Of a DNA stretch of 64,000 nt, positions 27,044 through 39,989 are shown one piece after another (the stretch's first letter is position 1; every line of letters begins with the position of its first letter). The notes under the pieces were generated by a model, which ran no database searches, had not been told where the DNA came from, and saw only the letters and a list, made by a program, of their open reading frames with translations. The DNA comes from Perognathus longimembris pacificus (lineage: Eukaryota; Chordata; Mammalia; Rodentia; Heteromyidae): assembly GCF_023159225.1 (NCBI RefSeq), contig NC_063171.1, forward strand, positions 8,915,886 to 8,979,885, in the 5' to 3' direction. The position numbers and the translations under genes are program-made.

Positions 27044-27694
27044 TATCACACTAGAGTCCCTTCCCTTGTCCTTCTGAATTCTTATTTATTAATAGAGTCA
27101 ATACCTCTGGGTAGTACTTGCATCTTTTGCTTTTATGTGTCGTGCTTAGAAATTGGCATGCCAGAAAGCTGCTGGGTCATGTAAGAAAGCTGGTTTTATA
27201 GAAAGAAGACATTTTTAGGAAAAACATTTTACAGAAAAGTCTTTAATATTATTCATAGGACAATACCCATGCTGATGCTTAAGAACTGGCTATCGAAATA
27301 CCATGAATCTTAGATGTTGATATTTCCAGTCAAGTCAAACGTATATCAATTAAACTAACTACATCGAGAAAACTAGTATAATACCTTGGGTTCTTTTGTT
27401 TATGTAGAAACTGTTATTTAAAGTTTTCTTTAAAGTTAACTACAAACCGTCATAATTTAAATTATATATAGTATTTCCTAAGCTTTGAGGTTTGTAGCAT
27501 AATTACTAATAAAATAACATATACATATATACACATATACACACATACACACATATGTTTATGGTATAAAACATAATGATTTCAAATACAGGTACATTGT
27601 GAAAAGATTGCCACAATTATCTTCATTTGTTTTTTCTCCTTGTGGTATAATTTCAGCGAATTTCAAGTATAAAATTCATGTTGGTTTGTTTTTG
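27044..27694 (+). other. FMN2 intron; AT-rich with (CACATA)n at about 27522-27556
   Basis: Only the short simple repeat is recognisable. Confidence 0.5.
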
Positions 27695-27990
27695 TCGATA
27701 TAGAGGATTGTACTCAGTGCCTCTCAGTTGCTAAGAGGGTACTCTTGCCACTTGAGTCATACCTTTGGCTCCTATTTCTGTGGGTTTCTTTTGAGGCTTT
27801 ATGTTTGGCCTGGCTTGGGCTACAGTCCCCATACCTCTGCTTTCCCAAGCCCTTAGGGATGACAGGAGTGTGCCACTATGCATAGCCTTTGGTTGAGATA
27901 CCCCCCTCCCAGACTTCTTTTTGTCTTGAAACTCATTCATTCTATCTCCTTTTCCCAAGCATTACAGGCTTGGGCCACTGAGCTTAGCTA
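27695..27990 (-). repeat. Degraded ID-like and 7SL-like SINE pieces
   Basis: 27695-27775 resembles a reverse ID/Geo unit; 27776-27990 resembles a reversed Alu-like head (GGCCTGGCTTGGGCTACAG). Weak. Confidence 0.45.
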
Positions 27991-28269
27991 TAACACATAT
28001 TCTTAACTAAAACCACCATGATATACATTGATCACAGACTTACTCATTGTGTAACTGAAAGTTTGCAATTTAGACAACTTCATTTGTCCCATTTCCTAAC
28101 ATGTTTTTCAATTCATAATGAACTTCTAATATTTTTGGTGGTGTGGGAGGTGTAGTTTTGCTTTTTCCCCTTTGTTTTGGAACCTTGTCTTGGCTCTATA
28201 GTCCAGGCTTGAAAACACCTCTTGAATGCTAAGGTTAAACACATATAACTTTACATACAGCTTTGATTT

Positions 28270-28505
28270 TGTATTTTAACAGTACTAAGGAACCAGCTGT
28301 GGTTCATTAGTAAAACCTACACAGGAGGAAGAAGCAGCAGAATTCCAAGTTTGAGACCATCCCACGCAAAATTAGCATGGCTATTTCAAATAAATAAGCA
28401 AACAATTAAATAAAAGCTGAAGGATTGGGAACACAGCTTTATGTGGTAGAGCACTTGTCTGTCAAACTCACATTTCTAGGTTCAATACTCAGTAACACAT
28501 AAGTA
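28270..28505 (+). repeat. Old composite SINE (7SL-like head plus ID-like monomer at 28429-28500)
   Basis: GGGAACACAGCTTTATGTGG... CTAGGTTCAATACTCAGTAA is ID-like; the left part is very diverged. Confidence 0.45.
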
Positions 28506-29084
28506 CTAATAGGAAGACATAAATAGTATGGCACCTTAATATAATTGTTTAAATTTTTTTGTGTTTTTTGGCAGTTTGGCTTATCTGATTTTACATTTAA
28601 TATTTATATATAGATATACTAGTTTTTCACTTATAATATCATAATTTTATTTTATTTCACGTAATCCTATTATTTACATTGATTTTGTTTCCTGAATAAG
28701 ATCTGTAATAAAGCATGTAGAATCCCTGATATCTTAAATGCCTCTCCTAGTTTTCAAAGTTTATTTAATTAAATTCATCTGTCATTGTATCTTGTTGCTC
28801 ATGTTAAACATTCTCTAAATAATCCATCAGCCCTGCCTCCATCCTCTCCCACTTGGCCCTGGCCATGTTCCACCAATCATTGATTAGAGAGGACACTCCC
28901 TTCCTTTAGGACTAGCAGTTAAGCTGGCCCAGTGTCACGTACTGGACCTTGATGAAAGAATATGTTCCTGGCCAACATGTCTCCACAGCCCATTGATCTC
29001 TCTCTTATGTCTCTTCACTGAATCTTTTCTTGAATGATTTAAAAACTTGATGGTGAGCTAAATTAAGGCCTGTTTATAGCAGTC
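28506..29084 (+). other. FMN2 intron sequence, no feature recognised
   Basis: AT-rich on the left, more mixed near 28,800-29,000. Confidence 0.45.
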
Positions 29085-30570
29085 TGCTAACAGCTAGGGT
29101 CATTTTGAGAGTTGCTACTTCTGCCTTTGCACAAAGAAGAAGGCACGTGTTTGCATCCCTGTTTTTCAAAGGGATTGGTCTATAGTTCTTTTTTGGTATG
29201 TCATAATCTGGTTTTGAAATGCATGTAATGCTAATTTCATAGAATGAATTCACTAATGTCCTGTCCTTTACTGTTTCATGGAAACATTTGAAGAATATTA
29301 GCATTCGTTCTTCCTTAAAAATCTTATATAATTTAGCTCTGAATCCATCAGGTGGTGGGATTTGGTTGTTGTTTTGAGGAATTTTTTGTATTACTATGTC
29401 AATTTCATTGCTTGTTATACATCTCTTTAGATGGTTTGTGTTCTAAGTGAGGTTATATGGAAATGCAGTAATTTCTACTAGCTTACCTAGTGTAAAAAGT
29501 TTTGAAGCATTTTTCAAGATTTTGTCTTTTGCTTATGTTTGTCATGCTATCCCCATTTTCATCTCATTTTATTCATTGACTCATTTCCCTTCTCCTTTCA
29601 GTCATGTTAGTTTATCAACTATCTTTCAAAAGAACCAACTTTTTGATTCATTAATGTTTCATATAAATCTTTGTAGTCCCTGCTTCATTCATTTCTTCCT
29701 TCATACTTAATTATTCCATTTCTTCTGCTGGTTTGGGATTTAGCTTCTTTTTGTTTTTCAAGGAGATTGATCTGCATCATCATTTTGATTTGATGAAGTG
29801 TGTTTGGTTATAGCTATGAACAGTTACCTTAGAACTATCTTTATAGTGTCTATCACATTCTAGAATGTTCTGTTTTCATTGAATTCTAGGAACTTTTAAA
29901 ATTTCCTCTCTCATTTATTCCATGGCCCACTCATCATTTCAGTCTTCTTAAGTCTCCTATGGTTTCTTTTGCTGACAACTTTCAGGTTTATTCTATTATG
30001 GTCAGGTAAGGTACAGGGAATTATTTTACTTTTCTTGTATTCAGTGAGACATGCTCTACTCCAGGATATGATCTTTTATGGAGAAAGTTCCAAAGTTTTG
30101 CTACCAAGAGAAATGTGCACAGTGAAGCTGCTTAATAAAATAGTCTGTGGATATCACTAAGTCCTATGGTTTTCTAGTATCACTGAAATTGGAGGTTTCT
30201 GCGTTGACTTTTTGCCAAAATGATGTATGTAAGTGGGATGGTGATGTCTCCTATTACCATTGTTTTGGGGTCATTTTTTTTTTTTTGGCCAGTCCTGGGC
30301 CTTGCACTCGGGACCTGAGCACTGTCCCTGGCTTCTTTTTGCTCAAGGCTAGCACTCTGCCACTTGAGCCACAGCGCCACTTCTGGCCATTTTCTGTATA
30401 TGTGGTGCTGGTGAATTGAACCCAGGGCTTCATGTATACGAGGCGAACACTCTTGCCACTAGGCCATATCCCCAGCCCTTTGGGGTCATTTTTAAGATGA
30501 GTATGTTTAGAAACGTTGGGTTCCCTAACCTTTCAACTAGTGGTGTCACACTCCTTATCCAAAGAATAAA
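29085..30570 (-). mobile_element. Old LINE-1 (L1M-like) body fragment, minus orientation
   Basis: The run GAATCCATCAGGTGGTGGGA... AAAAGAACCAACTTTTTGATTC... TTTATTCTATTATGGTCAGG is the antisense of an ancient mammalian L1 internal region. Heavily mutated; carries a nested IDL-Geo SINE at 30279-30478. Confidence 0.6.
30279..30478 (-). mobile_element. IDL-Geo SINE nested in old L1
   Basis: Full-length; target duplication TTTGGGGTCATTTTT at 30264-30278 and 30479-30493. Confidence 0.93.
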
Positions 30571-32827
30571 AACCTTCAGGTGTTTCTTTGTATTTATGGC
30601 CAAGCTGCTTAATAGGCAGGTTGAATGGTGCAATCTAACTAAATTAGAGGATTTTTAGAAGACTATATTCTTCATCTTTATGCCTCTAATATACTATTAC
30701 TAGTATATCTGCCCCGGGCCCCCCAAAAGCAGCTGTACACACTAAAGCATGTATGATTTGGTAACAATAGCAAAATACCCTCTGACAGTTCAAATTATTG
30801 TTTGCTAGTCCAGAAATGCCAGTCATCTTGCTAGAACTAAGCAAGTATCACAATGAGTTACTTGGGAGCAACATTAAAATCAGCTTAGGTATCTGGCTCT
30901 CTCTTCTAGAGAAAACAGAAATTATTACAAGAAGATGAAGAGTCATCTTAAGACAAGTGTGCTGGCTTTAAGGAGAAGGGACGGAACTGCCAGCTGAGAA
31001 GGAAATACAAAATGTCCAAAGTGTACACAGAGGGAGCAAAGTCTGGAAGCTAATGTGGGCACCTTAAATATCTCATGAATTGTACGAAGTTGACCATGGA
31101 TTATAGCACATTTATAACAGTGAACACAAGCTAACAAGTACAAGTTTATATTGGGCTGTTCATGAAGACACCATGCTGTTTCAAAATTATTTCTGTGTAA
31201 AGATTGGTCCTTGAAGGGAAAAATCTTTCATTATTTGGGATTTATATATATATATACACATATATATATATGTATATATATGTATTCATTGTATTTTTTT
31301 ACAAGCAGTGTCAAAAGCTACAGCTTATTTTTGGACAAAAATTATTTTACTCATTTTTTTCTGTTTTGTGACTTCCCATAATTAAATGTCCTCTTACAAA
31401 GAGGGTGTCATTTTCACTTATTCTTAGTCTTCTATTGAAGGAGTAAATATAGGCATTGGGATTACTAAACAAAGTTTTATGTGTTCTGAAGACAGTCAAG
31501 GTTACTGTGGAAAAATAATAACATAAAAATTTATGGCTGTTAACTGCCAATTAGTGTTCATTTCTTCCTTTTAAAATATAAGGCTGTGTTTCCTATGTTG
31601 TTGTTTAGTTTTTACCAAAGTCACTGAAAGTGATTTTTAAGTGTTTACTTTCATTATCCTATGATTTATTATGCTTATAATTTCCTTGCCTTGGAAGTTC
31701 CCTTTATGGTAATAAAACCCACACTGAAAGAGATTAAAAAAAATAATAATAAAGAAGTCCCTGCACAGCACCCATTGATTCCTCTATACTGGAAGTTAGA
31801 CTCAAGTGAGACAAAAGTTGGCAGGCTGTGGACTGATTGATGGCTTCAGCCCAGCAACACACACCCTTCACAGGGTCCCTTCTCTGTCCACAATGTCTAC
31901 ATTTTCTTTGTAAACCTAGTCCTGTTCTTTATTTCTTTCCTCTCACCAGGCATGTTTGGATTTGCCTATTTTGGTTTTTTGTATGAAAGGTTATTCCCAC
32001 AATGCCTTTCCACTTGGCATCAAAGTCATAGCGATCAGTCACCATATCTCTGTTGGCAGCTGGTGAAATCTCACTAGTCCAAGTGGGAAGATGCTGAGGT
32101 CAACAACTTGCTCTTTTCATCATTTTCCTGATTTCTTATTTCTTGTCAATTCTATCTTGTACCATCACCTGAACTCCATGGGTACCTTTTTTTTCCCCTT
32201 GTTCAATTATGGTATGTAAAAGGTTTCTTGTCAGAGTTGTATAGAAATTGAATTAGTATTTGGAAGCAAAGTAACATTTACTAGGGAAGCTCAGGAGTGG
32301 TGGCTGTCACTAAGGGCTGAAGTGATCATGGTTTTGTGCTCTGGCTAGAGAGCCATGAGGAAGCCTTGTTCTGGAAGGTCATTCAACTGTGCATATGGTA
32401 TTCTGAGAGTGAATGCCACAGTTTCACTGCCTGGTGCACAGCACCTCCCACCACCACCTCACCTGATTCTCCTGATTGCTGCTTCTAAATGGAAACTGCG
32501 TGGTTAAAGTCAGAATGTGTAAAAATTGGCCTATAGAGCATCATTTAACAAATTCTCTATGATTTTTTTACTCTTCAACTATAAGAGTTAATTGTTCCTT
32601 CTGCTGCTCAGTTTGCAGGTCTCTAGGTACTTTATGCCTGTAGGTGCTTAGGGTGAGAAAACTGACATCCTAGTCAAATGTACAAAGCTAAGGAATTAAC
32701 CAGAAAGCCAGTTTGCATATCTAACTCCAGTGGTATAGGATCCAATGGGATCTTAGTCACAGTTCTCAAAGTTCAGAATGGGGTGCTTTGACACTTGATC
32801 AGCCATTGCATATGCCATTCCAAATGT
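30571..32827 (+). other. FMN2 intron 8; AT-rich repeat at 31241-31286, otherwise no feature
   Basis: 31241-31286 is an interrupted (TA)n/(TATG)n run. The rest is unique-looking. Confidence 0.5.
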
Positions 32828-32837
32828 GCTCTTTCGT

Positions 32838-33125
32838 TTTTCTTTCTTTCTTCTTTTCCCTTCCTTCCTTCCTTCCTTCTTTCTTTTCTTTCCTTTCCTT
32901 TCCTCTTTCTTTCTTTCTTTCTTTTGTTCATTCGTTCATTTTGCCAGTCCTGGGGCTTGGACGAAGGGCACTGTCCCTGGCTTCTTTTTGCTCAAGGCTA
33001 GCAGTCAACCACTTGAACCACAGCACCACTTCTGGCTTTTTCTGTGTATGTGGTGCTAAGGAGTTGAACCCAGAACTTCATGCATGCTAGGCAAGCACTC
33101 CATGGCTAATCCACATTCCCAGCCT
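32838..33125 (-). mobile_element. IDL-Geo SINE with expanded pyrimidine tail
   Basis: SINE at about 32941-33125 (GCCAGTCCTGGGGCTTGG to CCACATTCCCAGCC), older and diverged. Its tail side has expanded into a (TTTC/TTCC)n tract at 32838-32930. Confidence 0.82.
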
Positions 33126-34289
33126 TAAATGTGCTTTTTCTTTTCCTTCATCCTTAATCTCATTTTCCTTTCATAAGTATGTATTATTGGGATTTCTCTT
33201 GAAACAAGACTCAACCATCAATATACTCCAGAAAAATTTTCATAACTCCTACCCACCAATCCCAAAATAATCTATTTTGGAATTCAGATATAGTTTATTT
33301 AAACTTAGGTGATTGTCCTAAACATGCCATTGGTATTTACTTGCTTTTCAGAGGTTGAGATGAATTACTCTCATAAAGTTATTACAAGATCTGCCTTCAA
33401 AACCTGGGCTGGAGTTACTGCTTTGTATGTAAATCACTGACAAATGAATGGGTGAGCAACAGGGTCCAGTGAGGATTCCTTGACACACAACCTCCTCCCT
33501 TTCAGCTTTGTGCCCTAAGGAATGATTGAATTTGCTTTTGTGTACAATTAGTTACATTTGTATTGGAATCAGCTTTCTGTGATCCTTCCAAAGATGTCTT
33601 TTAAGAATAAAATAAAATAGGGTAGAGAGATGGTTGGGATTTGGGGGGGAATTAAAGAGTTGTGAAGAACAATTTTGTTTTGTTTCTAATTCACAAAATA
33701 CTTTAAAGATCTCCAAATGTAAGAAGCGATCTATTTGACTTTTGCTGAAGGCCAGGTTTGCTTAATTCTCTATCCAAACACTTGAAATTAAATTTACAGG
33801 CAGATAGTTCAAGGAAGATGAGAAGTCTTTCTTAGTTTGTTATAAAGAAAATGCTTTTGTCTTGCAAAGTTTAGGAGAAGGATTAAAGGCAATTTATAGC
33901 TCAAGTAGAAAGTGGTAACAATGGACTATCATCATTTTCTCAAATTATTAACAATGTCAAGCCAGCAGAAATTTTTACCTCTAAAAGGAATTACTTTCCT
34001 TTGTTCTGCTTTTTGGCACACCATGACATCAATACGAAGTGTTAGCCTGGACTCTTTGTTTCCCTATTATTGAGAAAGGTCCAGTCAGTTGTATGGGAGA
34101 TAAAAATCTGTCATTAGATCATTTGCTATAGAGTTCAAGAAAAATATTCATAATTAATCCATTTGGAGAAATTAATTAAAATACAGGATCTATATAAAAT
34201 GTACTTTCTTAAGATCAAGCCATAGTCTGTTTAACTTTCTAGAAAGACTTTATTTTTAATTATCAAGCAAAATCACCAGAAATGTAATA
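33126..34289 (+). other. FMN2 intron sequence, no feature recognised
   Basis: Unique-looking AT-rich DNA. Confidence 0.5.
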
Positions 34290-34510
34290 CAACTGGTGTT
34301 GATGGTTCATGTCTGTCGTCCTAGCTAATCAAAAGCCTAAGATCTGAGGGTCATCGTTCAAAGCCACCCAGGGAAGAAAAACCTTTCAGATGCCTAGCTT
34401 CAACAAAGCAGCAAAAAGCCAGAAGCAGAAGTGTGGCACAAGTGATAGAGGACCAGCCTTGATTTTAAAAAGCCAAGTAGAGTGTAAACCTTAGTTCAAG
34501 TACCAGGCAG
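34290..34510 (+). repeat. 7SL-headed SINE with Geo-like tail
   Basis: GGTGTTGATGGTTCATG... CAAAGCCACCCAGGGAAG..., tail GGCACAAGTGATAGAGGACC; ends in (GGCA/GAAG)n. Confidence 0.7.
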
Positions 34511-34715
34511 GCAGGAATGCAGGCAAGAAGGAAGGAGTCTTCCTTTTACTCATCTTTGTATTTAGATTCTCAGCTTATATAGTTCTTGCTCTTTAAGATA
34601 ATTATAACTTTTGTAGTCTTTTATAATTTAAAAACTTTGTAAATGAAATTATATTTAATTTTTAATACATTACACATATTATGCACAGTAATAGAGTAAT
34701 TTTTTTATATGTGCT

Positions 34716-35055
34716 TGTTGGGAAAATGGAGAACAGAAAAGGAATGGGCCAGAGTCAATCATCAACAGGCAATGACTGTTTATTGCAGAACAGCAAGGGG
34801 CACAGACCTTCCCACAGGTTCTGAGGTTGTGCTGGGGATGAATTCGGGACCAGGCACATAGGGGTCTGAGCAAGGAGGCAAAGGTTATTGAAAGCACCAC
34901 TAGGTCTAGGAAGTTGGTAGCTTGTCCTTGGACCAGTAATGGATTGTTTACAGATGGGTTGTTTACAGATGGGCTTAGGTAAAATGCCCTGCCTGCACAT
35001 TAAAGCACATACCTGAGGTTTTATCTGCTGCCTGTATGCCCCTGGGACAATAGGG
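34716..35055 (-). mobile_element. Possible solo LTR, minus orientation
   Basis: Starts TGTTGGGAAAATGG (reverse of an LTR end ...CCCAACA) and has reversed AATAAA as TTTATTG near 34779. It contains a tandem pair of TTGTTTACAGATGG. The other end and target duplication were not found, so this is only LTR-like. Confidence 0.4.
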
Positions 35056-35639
35056 TGGGGGTCAATCCTTCAGTGATGAGACTTTCATTATTTGAGACTA
35101 CTGAAGTTTAAAGGTATTAGGATATTACTAATGTCAAATAACAATACACTCTAGCAAAGAGGTCATCTCTCAACAACATACTTTTTTCACTATACCTTTT
35201 ATAATTCAGTCCTGTTTTCTTTAGAAAATACTATATATACTAAATACTGTATATACTAAATGAAATCTAGAAATGTTGTGGAAAAGTCATTGCTATATCT
35301 TTCTCATTTAAAAAAATCTTGTTAGTGTGTATTAAGTAGTGTATGATAAGAATTTCATCATGTCATTTCCACATGTTTCATATAATAGGCTTTGATCTTA
35401 TTCACCTCTATGGCTGCTTTACATCCCCAGGAATCCCCCTATTCCTTTCCCTCTTCCTTCCTCCCTCCTACCATTTAAGGTGCTACTACCCTATGGTATC
35501 TTACTACCATGTTCCCTTTTGCCTTCCTCTTCCTTTTATGACCTTACCTGTTTAGTTTTATTTCCCTTGATTTCCACAGATGAGAGAAGACATGCACTGC
35601 TTCTCTTTGTGGGCCTCTCTTACTTATTTTTTTAATTAA
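35056..35639 (+). other. FMN2 intron sequence, no feature recognised
   Basis: AT-rich, then a pyrimidine-rich stretch at 35430-35480. Confidence 0.45.
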
Positions 35640-36416
35640 TTTATTAATTTAATTTTGTTGACAAGGTGTTGTGCAAAAGGGGTACAGTTACATAATAGGG
35701 CAGTGTGTACATTTCTTGTGATATCTTACACCCTCATTTTTCTTTCCCTTCCCTAGATCAGGTAGGCATATATACAATACCCAGTGTACCAAAAACATAT
35801 ACAGTAGCCACGTGGCATATGCCAAAGGAAATTCACCTAGAACTTTAAATATAACGTCAACAATAGAGTTTGCTTATCCTGTCTTATATGATCATACATA
35901 CACAGCTTTTGAGCTATTGTGATCCACTGAGAGGTCTATTTAAGACCTTTTTTATGTTTAGTACTTGTTTGGTTTTAGTTATATAATGTAAGGTCGCTGG
36001 CCCAAACCTGTGGGAAATACCATTTGACAAGAAGTTTTTTGTTTCGCAGACCTGGTCTCTACACCCCTCCTCCCCCCCAAATAGCAAGTCATATATCAAG
36101 GAGATCATGCCCCTTTGTTTTCTGTGTTCTAGGCTTGTCTTGCTCAACATTATTCGTTAGTTCTGACCATTTCCCTGCGAATACCAATATTTCATCATTT
36201 CTAATCGCTATTCTTCCATTTTGTATAGGTACCACATTTTTTGGATCTATTCATCTGTAGAGGGGCATCTAGGTTGTTTCCATTTTTTGGCTATTGTGAA
36301 TTGTGCAACGATAAACATGGAAGTACAGATGTCTTTTTGATATCTTGAGACCTGTTGTTCAGGATAGATGCCTAGGAGTGGTATGGCTGGGTCATAGGGT
36401 AGGTCTATGTTGAGCT

Positions 36417-36624
36417 ATTTTTTTTTTTTTTTTTGCCAGTCCTGGGCCTTGGACTCAGGGCCTGAGCACTGTCCTTGGCTTCTTTTTGCTCAAGGCTAGC
36501 ACTCTGCCACTTGAGCCACAGCACCACTTCTGGCTGTTCTCTATGTATGTGGTGCTGGGAAATCGAACCCAGGGCTTCATGTATGTGAGGCAAGCACTCT
36601 TGCCACTAGGCCATATTCCCAGCC
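36417..36624 (-). mobile_element. IDL-Geo SINE nested in L1
   Basis: Target duplication CTATGTTGAGCT at 36405-36416 and 36625-36636. Carries the TTTTTGCTCAAGG / GTATGTGAGGC subtype. Confidence 0.93.
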
Positions 36625-36869
36625 CTATGTTGAGCTTTTTGAGGAACCTCCATACTGTTCTCCAAAGTGGTTGTACTAATTTTCACTCCCACCAACAATG
36701 GAGAAGGGTTCATCTTTCCCCGCACCCCGTACAGCATTTGTTGTTGCCTGAGTTCAGAGTATAGGCCATTCTAACTGGAGTGAGGTGGTATCTCAGGGTT
36801 GTTTTTATTTGCATTTCCTTTACTGCCAGGGATGTTGAACATTTCCTCATATGTTTCTTTGCCATTTTT

Positions 36870-37071
36870 TTTTTTTTTTGGCCAGTCCTGGGCCTTGGAC
36901 TCAGGGCCTGAGCACTGTCCCTGGCTTCTTCCCGCTCAAGGCTAGCACTCTGCCACTTGAGCCACAGCGCCACTTCTGGCCATTTTCTGTATATGTGGTG
37001 CTGGGGAATCGAACCTAGGGCCTCGTGTATCCGAGGCAGGCACTCTTGCCACTAGGCTATATCCCCAGCCC
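36870..37071 (-). mobile_element. IDL-Geo SINE nested in the same L1
   Basis: Target duplication TTCTTTGCCATTTTT at 36855-36869 and 37072-37086. Carries the CCCGCTCAAGG / GTATCCGAGGC subtype. Confidence 0.93.
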
Positions 37072-37335
37072 TTCTTTGCCATTTTTATCTCTTCTTTTGT
37101 GAAGTCTCTCTTTAGCTCCTTTGCCCATTTCCTAATTGGTTTACTGGGCTTGGAGATATTAGGCCTTTGTCTGTTGCTGTGCTGCTAAAGATCCTTTCCC
37201 ATATGGTTGGCTGTCTTTCTAGTTTGGTGGCTGTCTTTAGCTTTGCAGAAACTTTTTATTTTGTAGTAGTCCCATTTGTCGAGACTCCCCCCTATCTGTT
37301 GTGCCCCTGGATCTGTCTTACTTTTATGTTATCAA

Positions 37336-37839
<504 letters not shown>

Positions 37840-37885
37840 TAACTTTTAATCTCGTTAATCCTATTTAAACAATATATACAAATTA

Positions 37886-37888
<3 letters not shown>

Positions 37889-37923
<35 letters not shown>
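37889..37923. repeat. (TA)n microsatellite
   Basis: About 17 TA units, some 60 bp after the exon I donor. Confidence 0.95.
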
Positions 37924-37927
<4 letters not shown>

Positions 37928-38658
37928 TTCCTCTTAAAGGTGGATAAATGTTGGGCTCCCAATTTCAAGAACCATATTTTTAGGCCTCCTACTGGGCTCC
38001 GAAAGTTAGGATAAAAATGTTTGATATTTGAAACAAATATTCAAATGAATCTAAGCTATCCACAGGGTCTTGTATATATTGTACGCTGAGAGCCACAAGC
38101 CACCTTGTACTTTCTTCATTACTGACAGGTCCTGGCCCAAGGCTGAATTTGAATCTAGAGTGACTATGATGTGAGATTTCCTGTAGTGGAGTCTTAAACA
38201 TGTTGGGAATAGCCATGTGCAGGGTTGTGTTTGGCTTCCTGCACCCAGATGTCATCTGTAATCCAGTGGCTCTAACAGAGCTGCTGTCTGAAGCTGCTGG
38301 TCTACAGATTGACTTGAATAGCCAGACCCAGCTTTCTTCCTTGGCCTCTTCATTGCCCTCTCTCAAATAGAATATCATGCTGTATACCCCTGGAGAGGAG
38401 GGCTTGACACCTTTCCTCTTATGAAACTGGTGAAGTGTTGTATAATGTTTTGAAGCAATCATGACTTGGTATCATTGTAAGTAAATGGTATAGTTCTAAA
38501 TAGAAGTTACACTAGGCATCCAATAGGAACCTACTGAATTGGGTTAAATGTAAAATGCTTAAATGGAGAAGATTTTAAGATAAAGCAAATTGAGAAATAA
38601 CCAAATAGCCCTAGTTAGAAAAAGTTAGAACATCTTTAGTTAAGAGCTGTTTTCCACC
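37924..38658 (+). other. FMN2 intron 9; 157-codon minus-strand open frame without recognisable family
   Basis: The minus frame at 37989-38462 is long for this DNA, but its translation matches no family I know and has no promoter or splice context. I treat it as chance. Confidence 0.4.
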
Positions 38659-38990
38659 TATCTGCTGAGGCTCATGCCTGAAATCCCAATACTCAGGAGG
38701 CAGAGATTGGAAGGATTGTGACTTAAAACAAGTATGAGGCAAAAATTAGAAAGATCCCATCTCAATAAAAAAAAGCTTGATGTGATAGTTTAATGCCAGT
38801 GATCGCATCTTTGTGTGAGGTCTAAATTTAGAGGATCATTGTCCAAGGCCAAACCCAGGGAAAAAAAGGCAAGACCCTCTCTGAAAACTAAGGCTTAACA
38901 AGACTGAGCCATGGCTCAAGTAGTAGATCATTCACTGCATGGACTATGAGGCCTTGAATTCAAGCCTCAGTGTTGCCAAGACATAAAAAG
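38659..38990 (+). repeat. Tandem pair of old B1/7SL-like SINE units, second with Geo/ID-like tail
   Basis: 38659-38772 (GAGGCTCATGCCTGAAATCC... CTCAATAAAAAAAA) and 38777-38990 (GATCGCATCTTTGTG... CCATGGCTCAAGTAGTAG... GAATTCAAGCCTCAG). Confidence 0.65.
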
Positions 38991-39229
38991 AAAGGTTATC
39001 CTCTCAGATTTTCTATATCAAACTTATCTAACGATCATTTATTTTTGCCTTTTTTCTCATTAACAGTTTATTGAGTAAGGAGGAATAATTATTTACTGGC
39101 TAACATCAGCCAAGCTATCAGAATAGATGAGAATTAAGTTTCATTGCACTTGAGATGAAACAGCTTTGTTCCGATTTCATATTTATGTTTGTATTTAGAG
39201 TCCAGGATGAGAAACACAGGTATGCCCTC

Positions 39230-39740
39230 TTTGATATCAGTTAGAACTTAATTTTGCATGGAGGAAGGCAGCTGCAAAGGGCTCAGACTCAGAGCTTTGA
39301 ACTTTCTCTAAGCTTTTTTCACCATGACTGGTTCTATACCACTTGAGTCATATTTTCTTTTCTTTTTTTCTTTTTTTTTTTTTTTTGTTTTGGCCAGTCC
39401 TGGGCCTTGGACTCAGGGCCTGAGACACTGTCCCTGGCTTCTTCCCGCTCAAGGCTAGGACTCTGCCACCCGAGCCACAGCGCCGCTTCTGGCCGTTTTT
39501 CTGTGTATGTGGTGCTGGGGAATCGAACCTAGGGCCTCGTGTATCCGAGGCAGGCACTCTTGCCACTAGGCCATATCCCCAGCCCCGAGTCATATTTTCA
39601 TCATAGCTTTTTTGCTCAGTAACTGGAGATAGAATTGTATAGACTTTTCTATCCTGGCTTATTTCAAACAAGGATTCTGAGATCACAGCCTCCATAGTAG
39701 CTAGGATTATAAGCATGAGCCAGTGGTGTCTGGCTGGTGA
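39230..39740 (-). repeat. Old 7SL/Geo SINE interrupted by an IDL-Geo SINE
   Basis: Outer halves at 39245-39357 and 39600-39737 (TAGCTAGGATTATAAGC, then GGTGTCTGGC) join across the nested insert. Confidence 0.75.
39358..39586 (-). mobile_element. IDL-Geo SINE (CCCGCTCAAGG subtype)
   Basis: Full-length; target duplication GAGTCATATTTTC at 39345-39357 and 39587-39599. It lies about 375 bp upstream of the last FMN2 exon. Confidence 0.94.
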
Positions 39741-39962
39741 TTTATTTTGATAAAAAAATTAAAAGATGAAAAACATACTGTACATACTGTATATATATAT
39801 ACATATATGTATGCTATGCATGTACTTCTCATATGATTGGTACATTTTTAAATTATTCTTGAAAAATGTAACTCAAACAAAATGGTCTTGTTTGGTATGT
39901 TCCAAATACCTTATTTTTTTTTAAGTTCTTTCTAACTATAACTCTTGTATATTTATTTTCAG

Positions 39963-39989
39963 AAAGCAAAGATAAGCATGAAAACCTGA
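39963..39989 (+). CDS. FMN2: FMN2 last coding exon J (C-terminus and stop)
   Basis: Eight codons, KAKISMKT, then TGA at 39987-39989. The acceptor is TTTATTTTCAG ending at 39962. These residues complete the basic Spire-binding tail. The exon continues directly into the 3' UTR. The coding part is far too short to find alone; it was identified by phase and by its match to the FMN2 C-terminus as I recall it. Confidence 0.92.
   Translation, partial: KAKISMKT

Larger units (their letters stand above)
35640..37335 (-). mobile_element. LINE-1 3' portion, minus orientation, with two nested SINEs
   Basis: Reversed 3' UTR (AAGGGGTACAGTTACATAAT) then reversed ORF2 C-terminal sequence up to about 37335. 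IDL-Geo SINEs at 36417-36624 and 36870-37071 interrupt it. The coding frame is broken. Confidence 0.88.

Noticed and set aside
37989..38462. 157-codon minus frame in the last FMN2 intron
   Set aside because: No recognisable family, promoter or splice context; lies in non-repetitive intron and fits chance length.
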